Shown in pieces: positions 15,469 to 24,068 of a stretch of 35,899 nt of DNA. Below the pieces are notes generated by a model. That model did no database searches and was not told the DNA's origin. It saw nothing but the letters and a program-made list of their open reading frames with translations. Origin of the DNA: Oscillospiraceae bacterium (GTDB taxonomy: Bacteria; Bacillota; Clostridia; Oscillospirales; Ruminococcaceae). A program made the translations under genes and the position numbers. Every line of letters starts with the position of its first letter. The stretch's first letter is position 1. The stretch covers positions 1 to 35,899 of the forward strand of contig CAAGBS010000013.1 in NCBI GenBank assembly GCA_900768125.1, in the 5' to 3' direction.

Positions 15469-17766
15469 GTGAACAGGAATGAATTCTACAAACAGCTGAT
15501 GAGCGAATATTCCTTTGACGCCGACAAAATACGCGAAAACGCAAAGCGCGGCAAGAGCGCGCGGCAGAAACTCCAGCCCATGTATATCGGCATGACCGCA
15601 GCCGCAGCCGCCCTGGTGGTGACTGTAGGCACGCTCGCCGCAGTTAACCTCACGAAAAACAACGGCGTTTCCCTCACCGATTCCGGTCTGGCTACGCTTT
15701 CCGCGAACGACCGCGTGCTCCACGCCATCGAACAGCTTGAAAAGGAGCGCGGAAGCGAGGAATCCAAGGATTTTCTCGTGACCTTCGTTTCCCCGCTGAC
15801 CCCTGCCGAGGCGCAGGCAGTCCTCACCGGAAGCGCTGACGGGAGCATTCCCGTAAAGCAGCTGTGCTTCGCGGACGGAACAAGGATAAATTCCGCAGAC
15901 AGCATAGGAAAGGTATTCGAGAACGGGGACGACCGGCTGATAACCGGAGCCGCAGTCTACTGCACCGGCGACACCGCCGCAAAGCTGCAGAGCGACCCCG
16001 CGGTATTCCTCATCGAAATAATGACCGAGAGCGACTTCGATAACGCAGCCCCCGTCAATATCAGCGATGTGGACACCACCGAGGTCACGCTCCCCGACAA
16101 TTCCAACATTCTCACGCCCGTTACCCCCGAGCCTGACGTTACGCCGTCAGCGCCCACCGAGGATAACGCCAGCGCCTCCGAGGAGATGGACGGCACAGTC
16201 GAGCCGGAATCCCCCACCGAGGAAATGGACGGCACCGCGGAACCCGCCGCCACGACAGAAGCCGTGACAGAAGAAGCGGACGACCCGCAGTCCGGAGAAG
16301 AACCACCGGCGGAGACCACTCCCGCAGATACCACGCAGCCCACTGAACCCTCCGCGCCTGAGGAGACCGCCTCACAGCCCGAGGAAACGATAACCCCCGG
16401 AACGCTCCCGGACGGAGTCACACTCCCCGCAGACGTTTCCGGTCTGAACTACACCGCCTACATCGACGCCGACACCGCTTTCTTCCTCACAGATGACGTG
16501 TTCTACGTGAAGAACGGCAGCTCCGTTGCGCTCTACCGCACGGACGGCACGTCTGAGACCATGCTCTGCTCCGAGTCCATTGAGGACGCCAAGCTGGTCT
16601 GGGTGGCTGAAAACGGCAGAAGGCTCATCGTAAGCGGCATGAGCGACTACGGCACACGCGGGCGGCTCCTCATGGTGGACGCACAGGATGAGTCCATCAC
16701 CGACCTGCACGCAGAGGACATGGTGCTCACCAGCGTCCTCCAGAGCGCAAGCTACAACGCGGACAGCAGGCTTCTCGTGCTCAATGTGCGCGAGGACGGC
16801 ATGTACTACATCATCACCGCGCACTACAGCGGCGCTGACGGCGACACCGCCGAGTACTCCGCGACCCCCTATGAATCCTCCAACAAGCTGACAGTTGCCG
16901 CCGTTTACGGAAGCACGGTGTACTTCACCGAAGTTTCCGGCGGCTCCACAAAGCTTTATTCCCTCAGCCAGGACGGCGAGACCGCGCTTATCCACGATTT
17001 CGGCAGCGTTGTCACCGTCAGCCGCAACCTCGCATTCACACATGCGGTGTTCACGCCTGAGTCAGGCTCCGCTATCGGCTTCACCGAGGTCTTCGACCCT
17101 GAATCCGGCAGGCTTATCCAGCTTTACGGCTCGGATACCAGCAATGTGAGCTTCGGTGCTTCCAAGCACAGCTTCTCCTGCGGCGGCAGCGTCTACACCA
17201 TCGCAGGCGGCACTGCGGCGGCTTCCGGCGGGCTTTCAGTCACCGCGGCGATAGACTACCGCAAGAGTTTCTCCGAGAAGTTCGCGGCGACAGCTTCCAA
17301 CGGCTACGTCCGCATTTCGGACAGCATTTACAGCGCCCAGAACAAGTCCTCGCTGATGACTTTCAGCGATATCACTGAAAATTCCTCCTCCGAACTCCGC
17401 GCGGCGCTAAACGGCGCCATCGGCGTGAACAACGTCATTGCGCTCGGCTCCTGCAGACAGAACGGCATCACTACCCCGGAGTCCCTTGTAAGCTGCATTA
17501 AGCTCTACTACTCCGACAACGCCGTCAACAGCCTGCTCCAGCGCTGCAATATAAGCTCCCTCGGCGCTCTGCACTACAACAACGGCGGGCTTACCGCGAT
17601 AAATTCCGCTGACACCGTGCTCGTTGTCAGCAGCCAGTCCGCAGACTCCGCTTCCGGTATGCTGTACGTCAGCGCGGGCAGCTTCGCGGGAAAGAACGCG
17701 TTCCGCACGGTGAGCGTTTCGTTCATCAGGGAGAACGGCGCATGGAAGCTGGATTCCATTTTCTGA
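15469..17766 (+). CDS. Putative membrane anti-sigma factor with propeller-like exterior
   Basis: A 765-residue one-pass protein. Short cytoplasmic N-terminus (about 1-32, FYKQLMSEYSFDADKIRENAKRG), one membrane helix (about 33-57), an external domain to about 195, a long Thr/Pro/Glu-rich stalk (about 200-320) and a C-terminal half with repeated YxxDxxxFFLTDDVFYVK / RLLMVDA / TVYFTEVSGG strands, suggesting a beta-propeller. It follows an ECF sigma gene, so it is probably that factor's anti-sigma and sensor; no zinc-finger (ZAS) motif is visible. GTG 15469 lies 8 bases after AGGAGG; an upstream ATG (15448) precedes that site and is unlikely. Role is inferred from context. Confidence 0.8.
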   Translation: MNRNEFYKQLMSEYSFDADKIRENAKRGKSARQKLQPMYIGMTAAAAALVVTVGTLAAVNLTKNNGVSLTDSGLATLSANDRVLHAIEQLEKERGSEESKDFLVTFVSPLTPAEAQAVLTGSADGSIPVKQLCFADGTRINSADSIGKVFENGDDRLITGAAVYCTGDTAAKLQSDPAVFLIEIMTESDFDNAAPVNISDVDTTEVTLPDNSNILTPVTPEPDVTPSAPTEDNASASEEMDGTVEPESPTEEMDGTAEPAATTEAVTEEADDPQSGEEPPAETTPADTTQPTEPSAPEETASQPEETITPGTLPDGVTLPADVSGLNYTAYIDADTAFFLTDDVFYVKNGSSVALYRTDGTSETMLCSESIEDAKLVWVAENGRRLIVSGMSDYGTRGRLLMVDAQDESITDLHAEDMVLTSVLQSASYNADSRLLVLNVREDGMYYIITAHYSGADGDTAEYSATPYESSNKLTVAAVYGSTVYFTEVSGGSTKLYSLSQDGETALIHDFGSVVTVSRNLAFTHAVFTPESGSAIGFTEVFDPESGRLIQLYGSDTSNVSFGASKHSFSCGGSVYTIAGGTAAASGGLSVTAAIDYRKSFSEKFAATASNGYVRISDSIYSAQNKSSLMTFSDITENSSSELRAALNGAIGVNNVIALGSCRQNGITTPESLVSCIKLYYSDNAVNSLLQRCNISSLGALHYNNGGLTAINSADTVLVVSSQSADSASGMLYVSAGSFAGKNAFRTVSVSFIRENGAWKLDSIF

Positions 17767-17780
17767 AACTTATCTGTGTT

Positions 17781-17815
17781 GAACCGTCCGCGGTAAACGG
17801 GCGGTTCTTTTGTTT
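17781..17815 (+). terminator. Intrinsic terminator of the sigma/anti-sigma operon
   Basis: GAACCGTCCG (17781-17790) pairs with CGGGCGGTTC (17798-17807), followed by TTTTGTTT. It ends 11 bases before the next start codon, so some read-through into that gene is possible. Confidence 0.85.
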
Positions 17816-17826
17816 AGGGGGTAAAT

Positions 17827-18195
17827 TTGAAAGCTGGGATAATCATTTCCGCTTCCCTCGCGGCGGTCGCTGCGGCGGGGATAGCTGTTTTTTTCGTGAT
17901 GAGGAGCGCTCCCGTGGACTCCCCCGCCGCAGAGGTGCGCGTCAACGGCGAGCTTATCCGCACGCTGCCGCTCGATGTGGATACTCAGTTCACGGTCGAG
18001 AATGAGTACGGCTGCAACACTATCGCGGTCTCCGGGGGCGCAGTCAGCGTCACCGCCGCCGACTGCCCGGATAGGGTCTGCGTACACACCGGAGCTATTT
18101 CAGGCGGAGTTGTCCCGATAATCTGCCTGCCCCACCGGCTGGAAATTAGGGTAGTCAGCGCCGGAAAAACGGAAATCGACGCCGGAGTTTACTGA
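17827..18195 (+). CDS. NusG domain II-containing exported protein
   Basis: A 122-residue protein: one membrane helix (about 4-24), then a NusG-II-like beta domain (PF07009) with RVNGELIRTLPLD, a CxxxVC-type CPDRVCVHTG and ICLPHRLEIRV. In Firmicutes such genes often stand next to envelope or Rnf genes and have no defined role. TTG start at 17827 after AGGGGG. It follows the anti-sigma gene across a terminator and precedes the PBP gene, which has its own promoter. Confidence 0.85.
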   Translation: MKAGIIISASLAAVAAAGIAVFFVMRSAPVDSPAAEVRVNGELIRTLPLDVDTQFTVENEYGCNTIAVSGGAVSVTAADCPDRVCVHTGAISGGVVPIICLPHRLEIRVVSAGKTEIDAGVY

Positions 18196-18231
18196 ATCCG
18201 ACAGCAAAAGATGAAAATTTTGAAAAAAGTA

Positions 18232-18260
18232 TTAACATTTCACATGAAATGTGCTATAAT
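18232..18260 (+). promoter_or_regulatory. PBP promoter with an 18-bp palindrome in the spacer
   Basis: TTAACA (18232-18237), a 17-base spacer, TATAAT (18255-18260). The spacer is filled by ACATTTCACATGAAATGT (18235-18252), a perfect 8-2-8 palindrome. Its position between -35 and -10 is typical for a repressor or a DNA-distorting activator. Confidence 0.75.
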
Positions 18261-18267
18261 ATAATGT

Positions 18268-18287
18268 GTATCCCTGCAAGGGGATAC
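18268..18287 (+). other. 5'-terminal mRNA hairpin with GCAA tetraloop
   Basis: GTATCCCT (18268-18275) pairs with GGGGATAC (18280-18287) around GCAA, a GNRA-type loop. The predicted transcription start is 18267, so the PBP mRNA would begin with this hairpin, which could protect its 5' end from decay. Confidence 0.5.
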
Positions 18288-18348
18288 CCGCAGAACTCAC
18301 GACAAAGACAAACCGCGCCGCACAAAGCCGCGCAGGGGTGACTATGGT

Positions 18349-20646
18349 ATGAACAAGAAGAAGATAAAATACATCAGGATCAGGGAAGAACAGCCCAAAA
18401 AGCGCTCTTCCAAAAAATCGCGCAGCCGCGCCGCAAAAAATTTCGGTCATGCTATGACTATCATAGGAACGACTTTTTCAGCCATGCTGCTGATTCTCGT
18501 CATCATGGTATGTATCGTTGCGACCGTGCTCGCTGTGTATGTGCTGGATTTCGCGGATAATTCCTACGACGCGAATCTCCGCGACATCGAGATGAAGTAC
18601 ACCAGCTTCATCTACGGCTACGACGAGGACGACCAGCTTGTGGAGATAAAGCGCCTCGCCACCGAGCAGAACCGCGTCTGGGTGGACTACGAGGATATCC
18701 CGCAGTGCCTTGTGGACGCAGCCGTCGCATCCGAGGACAAGCGTTTCTACACCCACAAGGGCGTTGACTGGTACCGCACCGCCGGAGCGTTCTTCTCCAA
18801 CGGCGACAGCGGCGGCGGCTCCACCATCACGCAGCAGCTGGTAAAGAACCTCACCGGCGATAAGGAAGTCAGCTGGGAGCGTAAGCTCCGCGAGATTTTC
18901 CGCGCCCTCAGTCTGGAGGAAAAATATACCAAGATAGATATCCTGGAAAGCTACCTCAACCAGATATGGTTCGATGGAATGGTCTACGGCGTGGGTGCGG
19001 CTTCGGAATACTATTTCGGCAAGAGCGTGTCCGACCTCAACATCGGTGAAGCCGCAGTGCTCGCCGGAATGATACGAAACCCCTACAAGATGTCCCCCTA
19101 CTACGACCTCGCCCGCAGCAAGCAGCAGCAGAACTACTCGCTGCGCTGCATGTACGAGCAGGGCATGATAACCACCAAGGAGTATGAGGACTACCGCTAC
19201 AACCGCATTCAGGTACACTTCGCGAAGCCAGTCTACGGCGACGCCTACGGCTACATCGACGAGCGCACGCTCAACGACTCCACAGATGACAGCGACCTCG
19301 ACCCCTCCGTGCAGGACAAGCCCTACGAGGCGTACAAGTGGAACGGCGACTACACTGTCAGCCAGGATTGGTACGTTGACGCCGCCATCGACCAGGTCAT
19401 AAACGACTTCGCAGACCTCAAGGGCATAACCTACACCTCCGCGAAAAACGAGCTTTACAACGGCGGCTACAAAATTTATATCAACGAAAACATGAAGCTC
19501 CAGAAAATTCTGGAGGAAAAATACCGCGACCCGTACACGGTGCTGTCCAGCTACAACCCCGCCGCGGCGGAAAAGGACCTGATACAGTCCGCGTTCATAA
19601 TAATCGACTACACCGGAACGGTGCAGGCTGTGGTCGGCGGTCTAGGCGAGAAGCCCGGTGACGGCGCGTTCAACCGCGCGACACAGGCGACCCGCTCCCC
19701 CGGTTCGACCATGAAGCCTATCTCCACCTACTCCCTCGCAGTGCAGAAGAATCTCATCACCTACTCCACGCTTATCCCGGACGAGGCGATAAACATCGGC
19801 ACCGCTGACGAGCCGCAGATATGGCCGCAGAACTACGGCGAAATATGGGGCGACGGAACGCTCAGACCCGCATGGTACGGCGTTCAGCACTCGCTGAATA
19901 CCCTCGCGGTAAGAGTCGGCAGAATGAACACGACCCGTGCGATGTACACCCAGCTTACCCAGATGCTGGGATTCACCACGCTGGTGGAATCCGATATCGC
20001 GCTCTCCCCGCTGTGCCTCGGCGCGCTGACCAACGGCGCTAAGCTGGTGGAAGTCGCGGGCGCTTACCAGATATTCGGAAACGGCGGGATTTACTACCGC
20101 CCGATGTTCTACAGCAAGGTGGAGGACAGCAAGGGCAACGTCATCATGGAGCAGGATTTCTACGGCACGCAGGCTGTGGACAGCGACACCGCGTGGGTCA
20201 CCAACCGTATGATCTACAAGGTGGTCAACGGCGACAGCGGCACCGGCCCCAAGGCGAAGCTGCCCAACGTTGAGGTAGTCGGCAAGACCGGTACCTCCAA
20301 CGCCGGAACCGACCTGCTGTTCATGGGTCTCACGCCGGAATACATCGGCGGTCTGTGGATAGGCTACGACGACAGCCGCGTCATCGGCGGTGCAGACGGC
20401 TGGAAGGCTGTCGCGCAGATATGGCACGATGTGATGATAGATATCCAGGATACCTCCTCCGTGCTGAAATTCTCCCCCGACCCCTCAGTTGTCGAGCGGC
20501 AGTACTGCACCATGACAGGTCTCCTCGCAACCAACAAGTGCGATTCCACCAGCACCGGCTACTACCGCACGAGCAACCTCCCCGACTACTGCAACGGCGA
20601 CCACGGGACTATCCGCAAGCAGATAAAGGCGAACAACCCGCAGTGA
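18349..20646 (+). CDS. Class A penicillin-binding protein (PBP1A type)
   Basis: A 765-residue bifunctional peptidoglycan synthase. A basic cytoplasmic tail (1-33) precedes a membrane helix (about 40-65). The GT51 glycosyltransferase domain shows EDKRFYTHKGVDW with catalytic Glu129 and GGSTITQQLVKN. The transpeptidase domain has the three active-site motifs STMK (Ser453, Lys456), SLN (515-517) and KTGTS (from Lys646). It polymerises lipid II and cross-links glycan strands outside the membrane. AGGGGTGA precedes the ATG. It is preceded by a palindrome-containing promoter and a 5' hairpin, so expression seems controlled. Confidence 0.96.
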   Translation: MNKKKIKYIRIREEQPKKRSSKKSRSRAAKNFGHAMTIIGTTFSAMLLILVIMVCIVATVLAVYVLDFADNSYDANLRDIEMKYTSFIYGYDEDDQLVEIKRLATEQNRVWVDYEDIPQCLVDAAVASEDKRFYTHKGVDWYRTAGAFFSNGDSGGGSTITQQLVKNLTGDKEVSWERKLREIFRALSLEEKYTKIDILESYLNQIWFDGMVYGVGAASEYYFGKSVSDLNIGEAAVLAGMIRNPYKMSPYYDLARSKQQQNYSLRCMYEQGMITTKEYEDYRYNRIQVHFAKPVYGDAYGYIDERTLNDSTDDSDLDPSVQDKPYEAYKWNGDYTVSQDWYVDAAIDQVINDFADLKGITYTSAKNELYNGGYKIYINENMKLQKILEEKYRDPYTVLSSYNPAAAEKDLIQSAFIIIDYTGTVQAVVGGLGEKPGDGAFNRATQATRSPGSTMKPISTYSLAVQKNLITYSTLIPDEAINIGTADEPQIWPQNYGEIWGDGTLRPAWYGVQHSLNTLAVRVGRMNTTRAMYTQLTQMLGFTTLVESDIALSPLCLGALTNGAKLVEVAGAYQIFGNGGIYYRPMFYSKVEDSKGNVIMEQDFYGTQAVDSDTAWVTNRMIYKVVNGDSGTGPKAKLPNVEVVGKTGTSNAGTDLLFMGLTPEYIGGLWIGYDDSRVIGGADGWKAVAQIWHDVMIDIQDTSSVLKFSPDPSVVERQYCTMTGLLATNKCDSTSTGYYRTSNLPDYCNGDHGTIRKQIKANNPQ

Positions 20647-20648
20647 AT

Positions 20649-20694
20649 CAATTCGTAATGCGTAATTAATGCGCGCGCGAATTACAAAAGAACC
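20649..20694. repeat. Fragment of the AT-rich MITE-like repeat
   Basis: The run ATTCGTAATGCGTAATTAAT, followed by GC-rich GCGCGCGC and AATTACAAAAGAA, matches in inverted orientation the right end of the element at 25063-25278. It begins three bases after the PBP stop codon. Confidence 0.6.
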
Positions 20695-20704
20695 GTAAAT
20701 TGAA

Positions 20705-20746
20705 AAGCAGGTAAGGAATCTTCGATTCTTTACCTGCTTCGTTTTT
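20705..20746 (+). terminator. Intrinsic terminator of the PBP gene
   Basis: A 16-base arm (20705-20720) pairs with 20724-20739 around TTC, one G-T mismatch, followed by CGTTTTTCTG. Nearly the same hairpin recurs at 32398-32436. Confidence 0.85.
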
Positions 20747-20770
20747 CTGTTATTTTAATAAAGACCGCCC

Positions 20771-20977
20771 GTAGGGGAGGGGCTTGCCCCTCCCGCCCTT
20801 TGATGCGGCGCGTCCATGCGCCGCCTGGGGGCGTGTGGGCGGACGTCCTGTCCACCCCTCCCGCCCTTTGATGCGGCGCGTCCATGCGCCGCCTGGGGGC
20901 GTGTGGGCGGACGTCCTGTCCACCTCGCCCGCCCATGCATGATTTTCTATGCGGGCGGAGCAAGCTCCGCCCCTACA
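20771..20977. repeat. Composite palindromic repeat array, two 68-bp units
   Basis: The element is bounded by inverted ends GTAGGGG and CCCCTAC. Inside are two tandem units of exactly 68 bases (offset 20787 to 20855). Each holds a GCGGCGC/GCGCCGC hairpin (module B) and a GGGCGGAC/GTCCACCC hairpin (module C), with module A hairpins at both ends. It accounts for most of the 383-base gene-free stretch 20647-21030. Confidence 0.8.
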
Positions 20978-20978
20978 T

Positions 20979-21012
20979 AAAAAAGACCGGGGGCAACGCA
21001 AATTGCCCCCCG
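20979..21012 (-). terminator. Intrinsic terminator of csoR-copA
   Basis: GGGGGCAA (20989-20996) pairs with TTGCCCCC (21003-21010). On the minus strand it is followed by a TTTTTT run (20979-20984). It lies 20 bases past the copA stop codon. Confidence 0.85.
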
Positions 21013-21030
21013 TTTAATTTACCTGCATTC

Positions 21031-21234
21031 TCAGCCAACGACCTTGTAGTCCTTGTCCTCGACTGCCTTTTTCAGGGTCTCGAACGGCGTTTCCGCGCTC
21101 AGCTTGACTACCGCCGTGCCCTTTTCGTGGCTGACCTCGGCGCTCTCCACTGTCGGGATCGCTTCCAGCGCTTTCTTTACCGCCGCTTCGCAGTGACCGC
21201 ACATCATGCCCTCGATCTTAATCGTTACTTCCAT
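21031..21234 (-). CDS. Possible internally initiated CopZ-like copper chaperone
   Basis: An in-frame ATG at 21234 inside copA lies 8 bases after a perfect AAGGAGG (21243-21249). Translation from it would give a 67-residue HMA protein with GMMCGHC near the N-terminus, the size and shape of CopZ, which carries Cu(I) to CopA and to CsoR. This overlaps the C-terminus of the fused CopA and is listed as an alternative product; whether it is made is unknown. Confidence 0.5.
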   Translation of the reverse strand: MEVTIKIEGMMCGHCEAAVKKALEAIPTVESAEVSHEKGTAVVKLSAETPFETLKKAVEDKDYKVVG

Positions 21235-23526
21235 TGATTTTTCCTCCTTGCGTTTAGGTTCCTTGTGGTGTATTTTTCTGTCATGCGCGGGGCTGTGTAC
21301 CTTCACCAGATTGAGTCTCAGCGCGTTTGATACCACGCAGAAACTAGAAAGGCTCATCGCCGCCGCGCCGAACATCGGGTTAAGGCTCCAGCCGAACAGG
21401 TTCACGAATACGCCCGCCGCCAGGGGTATGCCTATCGTGTTGTAGATGAACGCCCAGAACAGGTTCTCCCTGATATTCCGCAGTGAAGCGCGGCTAAGCC
21501 TTACCGCCGCGGGAACGTCCGTCAGCCGGCTGTTTACCAGCACCACGTCCGCCGCGTCTATCGCGATATCGGTGCCCGCCCCGATGGCTATGCCGATATC
21601 CGCGCGGGTGAGCGCCGGAGCGTCGTTGATGCCGTCCCCGACCATCGCGACTTTGCCGTGCTCTTTCAGCTTACGGACGGCCGCTTCCTTGCCGTCCGGC
21701 AGGACGCCCGCTATCACCTCGTCAACGCCCGCCTGCGCGCCGACTGCACGGGCGGTGCGCTCGTTGTCGCCGGTTATCATCACAACGCGTATGCCCATAT
21801 TGCGGAGCTGCTTCACAGCCTCGGCGCTTTCCGGCTTTATCACGTCAGCGACCGCTATCACGCCCAGCAGCTTTCCGTCACGGGTGAAGCACAGCGGGGT
21901 CTTGCCCTCGCCGGAGAGCCTGTCCGTTTCGCCCAGAAGCGCCTCCGGGAACTCAGTCTTCTCCGAGATGAACTTCACGCTGCCGCCGAGAAGCTCCGAG
22001 CCGCCCATTTCAGCCGAAAGCCCGTTTCCCGGCAGCGCGGTGAAGCCGCTCGTTTCCTCCGGAACTATACCGTTTTCGCCGCAGTATTTCATCACTGCCG
22101 CCGCAAGCGGGTGCTCGCTGCGGGATTCCAGCGCGCAGGCGTATCTCAGAAGTTCCGGCTGAGTTACTCCCTCTGCGGGGATAACGTCCGTCACCGCAGG
22201 CTCGCCCCTGGTGATGGTGCCGGTCTTGTCCAGCGCCGCTATGCTGATTTTTCCGGTCTCCTCCAGCGATTCCGCCGTCTTGAAAAGTATGCCGTTCTTC
22301 GCGCCCATTCCGCTGCCGACCATTATCGCCACCGGCGTGGCAAGTCCCAGCGCGCACGGACAGCTTATCACGAGCACCGAGATCCCCCGCGCCAGCGCGT
22401 AGCCCGCCGTCTGACCGCACAGCAGCCACACGAGTATAGTCACCAGCGCAATGCCTATCACCACCGGAACGAACACGCCGGATACCTTATCCGCCAGCTT
22501 CGCGATGGGGGCTTTCGTGGCGGAGGCGTCGCTCACCATCTTGATTATCCGTGAGAGCGCCGTGTCGCCGCCGACCTGCTCCGCGCGGCAGCGGAGATAA
22601 CCGGAAAGATTTATCGTTGCGGCGGACACGCGGCTTCCCTCGGATTTGTCCACGGGAATGCTCTCGCCGGTCAGCGCGGATTCGTTCACCGCGCTGCTGC
22701 CCTCGGTGACAACGCCGTCCGCAGGAATGCTCCCGCCGGGCTTCACAACGAATACGTCCCCGACCGCGAGCTGCTCTGCGGGGATTTCCACCTCCTGACC
22801 GCCGCGAATTACCGTTGCAGTGGTGGGGGCGAGTTTCATCAGGGAGTTGAGCGCGTCCGTGGTCTTGCCCCTGGAGCGCGCCTCCAGCATTTTTCCGACC
22901 GTTATCAGCGTGAGTATCATCGCCGCAGACTCGAAATAGAACTCGTCCATCAGCGCCATAGCCGCCTCAGCGCCGCCGTGAAGCTGAGCGTCCGTCATCT
23001 CGAACAGCGCGAACGTGCTGTACCCGAACGCCGCCGAAGCGCCGAGCGCCACCAGCGTGTCCATATTCGGCGCGCCCTTTGCCAGCGACCTGAACCCGCT
23101 GATAAAGAACCGCTGATTTATCACCATCACCGCCGCCGTCAGCAGAAGCTGGATAAGCCCCATCGCAACGTGGTTGCCCTCCAGGAACGGCGGGAGCGGG
23201 AATCCCCACATCATGTGCCCCATGGAAAAGTACATCAGCGCCGCGAGGAACGCCAGCGAAGCGATGAGCCGCCGCTTCATCGACTGAAAGTCGTTCTGCG
23301 GGGCTTTCGGCTGACCGGCGGGCTTCGCGCCCTTTTCGGAAGCGCCGTAGCCCGCGGCGGTCACGGCGGCGATTATGTCCGCGCTGGAAGCCGTGCCCTC
23401 AACGCCCATCGAATTAGTCAGCAGGTTCACCGAGCAGGATTCCACCCCCGGCACCTTTGAGACCGCCTTTTCCACCCGGGCGCTGCAAGCCGCGCAGCTC
23501 ATTCCGGTAACGTCAAACTGACGCAT
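21031..23526 (-). CDS. copA: Copper-exporting P-type ATPase with C-terminal CopZ-like domain
   Basis: An 831-residue P1B-type Cu(I) ATPase. An N-terminal HMA domain has GMSCAAC (Cys11, Cys14). Eight membrane helices follow, with CPC at 389-391, the actuator TGES motif, phosphorylation site DKTGT (Asp433), GDGIND hinge and a late MSLSS motif, all typical of CopA. It pumps Cu(I) out of the cytosol. A basic linker joins it to a second HMA domain (765-831, GMMCGHC) that resembles the separate chaperone CopZ. The linker codons include AAGGAGG and an in-frame ATG, so free CopZ could also be made. It is co-transcribed with csoR, 24 bases upstream. Confidence 0.96.
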   Translation of the reverse strand: MRQFDVTGMSCAACSARVEKAVSKVPGVESCSVNLLTNSMGVEGTASSADIIAAVTAAGYGASEKGAKPAGQPKAPQNDFQSMKRRLIASLAFLAALMYFSMGHMMWGFPLPPFLEGNHVAMGLIQLLLTAAVMVINQRFFISGFRSLAKGAPNMDTLVALGASAAFGYSTFALFEMTDAQLHGGAEAAMALMDEFYFESAAMILTLITVGKMLEARSRGKTTDALNSLMKLAPTTATVIRGGQEVEIPAEQLAVGDVFVVKPGGSIPADGVVTEGSSAVNESALTGESIPVDKSEGSRVSAATINLSGYLRCRAEQVGGDTALSRIIKMVSDASATKAPIAKLADKVSGVFVPVVIGIALVTILVWLLCGQTAGYALARGISVLVISCPCALGLATPVAIMVGSGMGAKNGILFKTAESLEETGKISIAALDKTGTITRGEPAVTDVIPAEGVTQPELLRYACALESRSEHPLAAAVMKYCGENGIVPEETSGFTALPGNGLSAEMGGSELLGGSVKFISEKTEFPEALLGETDRLSGEGKTPLCFTRDGKLLGVIAVADVIKPESAEAVKQLRNMGIRVVMITGDNERTARAVGAQAGVDEVIAGVLPDGKEAAVRKLKEHGKVAMVGDGINDAPALTRADIGIAIGAGTDIAIDAADVVLVNSRLTDVPAAVRLSRASLRNIRENLFWAFIYNTIGIPLAAGVFVNLFGWSLNPMFGAAAMSLSSFCVVSNALRLNLVKVHSPAHDRKIHHKEPKRKEEKSMEVTIKIEGMMCGHCEAAVKKALEAIPTVESAEVSHEKGTAVVKLSAETPFETLKKAVEDKDYKVVG

Positions 23527-23550
23527 TTTTATTCTCCTCTCTGTTTTGCC

Positions 23551-23865
23551 CTACTTCATTAGCTTTTGCAGCGTGTCGAGAAGCTCGTCTATTACCTCGT
23601 CGTTGCCCTCGCGTATGTTCTGCGCAACGCAGCTTTTTATATGACTCGCGAGAAGCTGTTTATTGAACGAATTGAGCGCCGCAGTCACCGCCGCGGTCTG
23701 CACCATGATATCCGTGCAGTAGGCGCTGTTCTCCAGCATGGACTCTATCCCGCGAAGCTGACCCTGTATCCGCTTTATGCGGTTCATCAGCGCGCGGTAC
23801 TCCTCCGGGGAGCGCTCTTTGGTCTTCTGGCAGTGCTCGCAGTGGCAGCATTCCTTGTTCTCCAT
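23551..23865 (-). CDS. csoR: Copper-sensing repressor CsoR
   Basis: A 104-residue CsoR/RcnR-family helical repressor. Cu(I) ligands are conserved: Cys50 and the His75-x3-Cys79 pair. The basic patch RIKRIQGQLRGIE is the family signature for DNA contact. An extra Cys-rich N-terminus (CCHCEHC, 6-12) is not part of the core and might bind metal. Without copper it binds the operator in its own promoter; copper releases it and turns on copA. AGGAGGTGA precedes the ATG. Confidence 0.95.
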   Translation of the reverse strand: MENKECCHCEHCQKTKERSPEEYRALMNRIKRIQGQLRGIESMLENSAYCTDIMVQTAAVTAALNSFNKQLLASHIKSCVAQNIREGNDEVIDELLDTLQKLMK

Positions 23866-23892
23866 CGGCTCACCTCCTCAGTTTTCGATTTT

Positions 23893-23921
23893 ATTATATA
23901 CCCCCCTGGGGTATTTGTCAA
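23893..23921 (-). promoter_or_regulatory. csoR-copA promoter with CsoR operator
   Basis: On the minus strand TTGACA (23916-23921), 17-base spacer, TATAAT (23893-23898). The spacer contains ATACCCCCCTGGGGTAT (23898-23914), the GC-rich 7-3-7 palindrome typical of CsoR sites. Binding would block polymerase; the operon is autoregulated. Confidence 0.93.
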
Positions 23922-23963
23922 GGGGTTTGTCGAAAAATATTATTTGAAGTAGGCGGGATTTTA

Positions 23964-23992
23964 TTGACGGGGGATAAAAATAGTGATATAAT
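23964..23992 (+). promoter_or_regulatory. Sigma-A promoter of the VanY-type gene
   Basis: TTGACG (23964-23969), 17-base spacer, TATAAT (23987-23992). Divergent from the csoR promoter 43 bases away. Confidence 0.82.
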
Positions 23993-24068
23993 TTAAGTGA
24001 GAATATGTAACATTTCAGTTTTTCGGCTGTTATTATAGGCAGAAGAAATACCCGAAAGGAGAAAAAAT

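Noticed and set aside
20771..20977. Tandem repeats as a possible CRISPR array (also 32123-32384)
   Set aside because: Units are 68 bases and identical throughout, with no variable spacers, and no cas gene is nearby.
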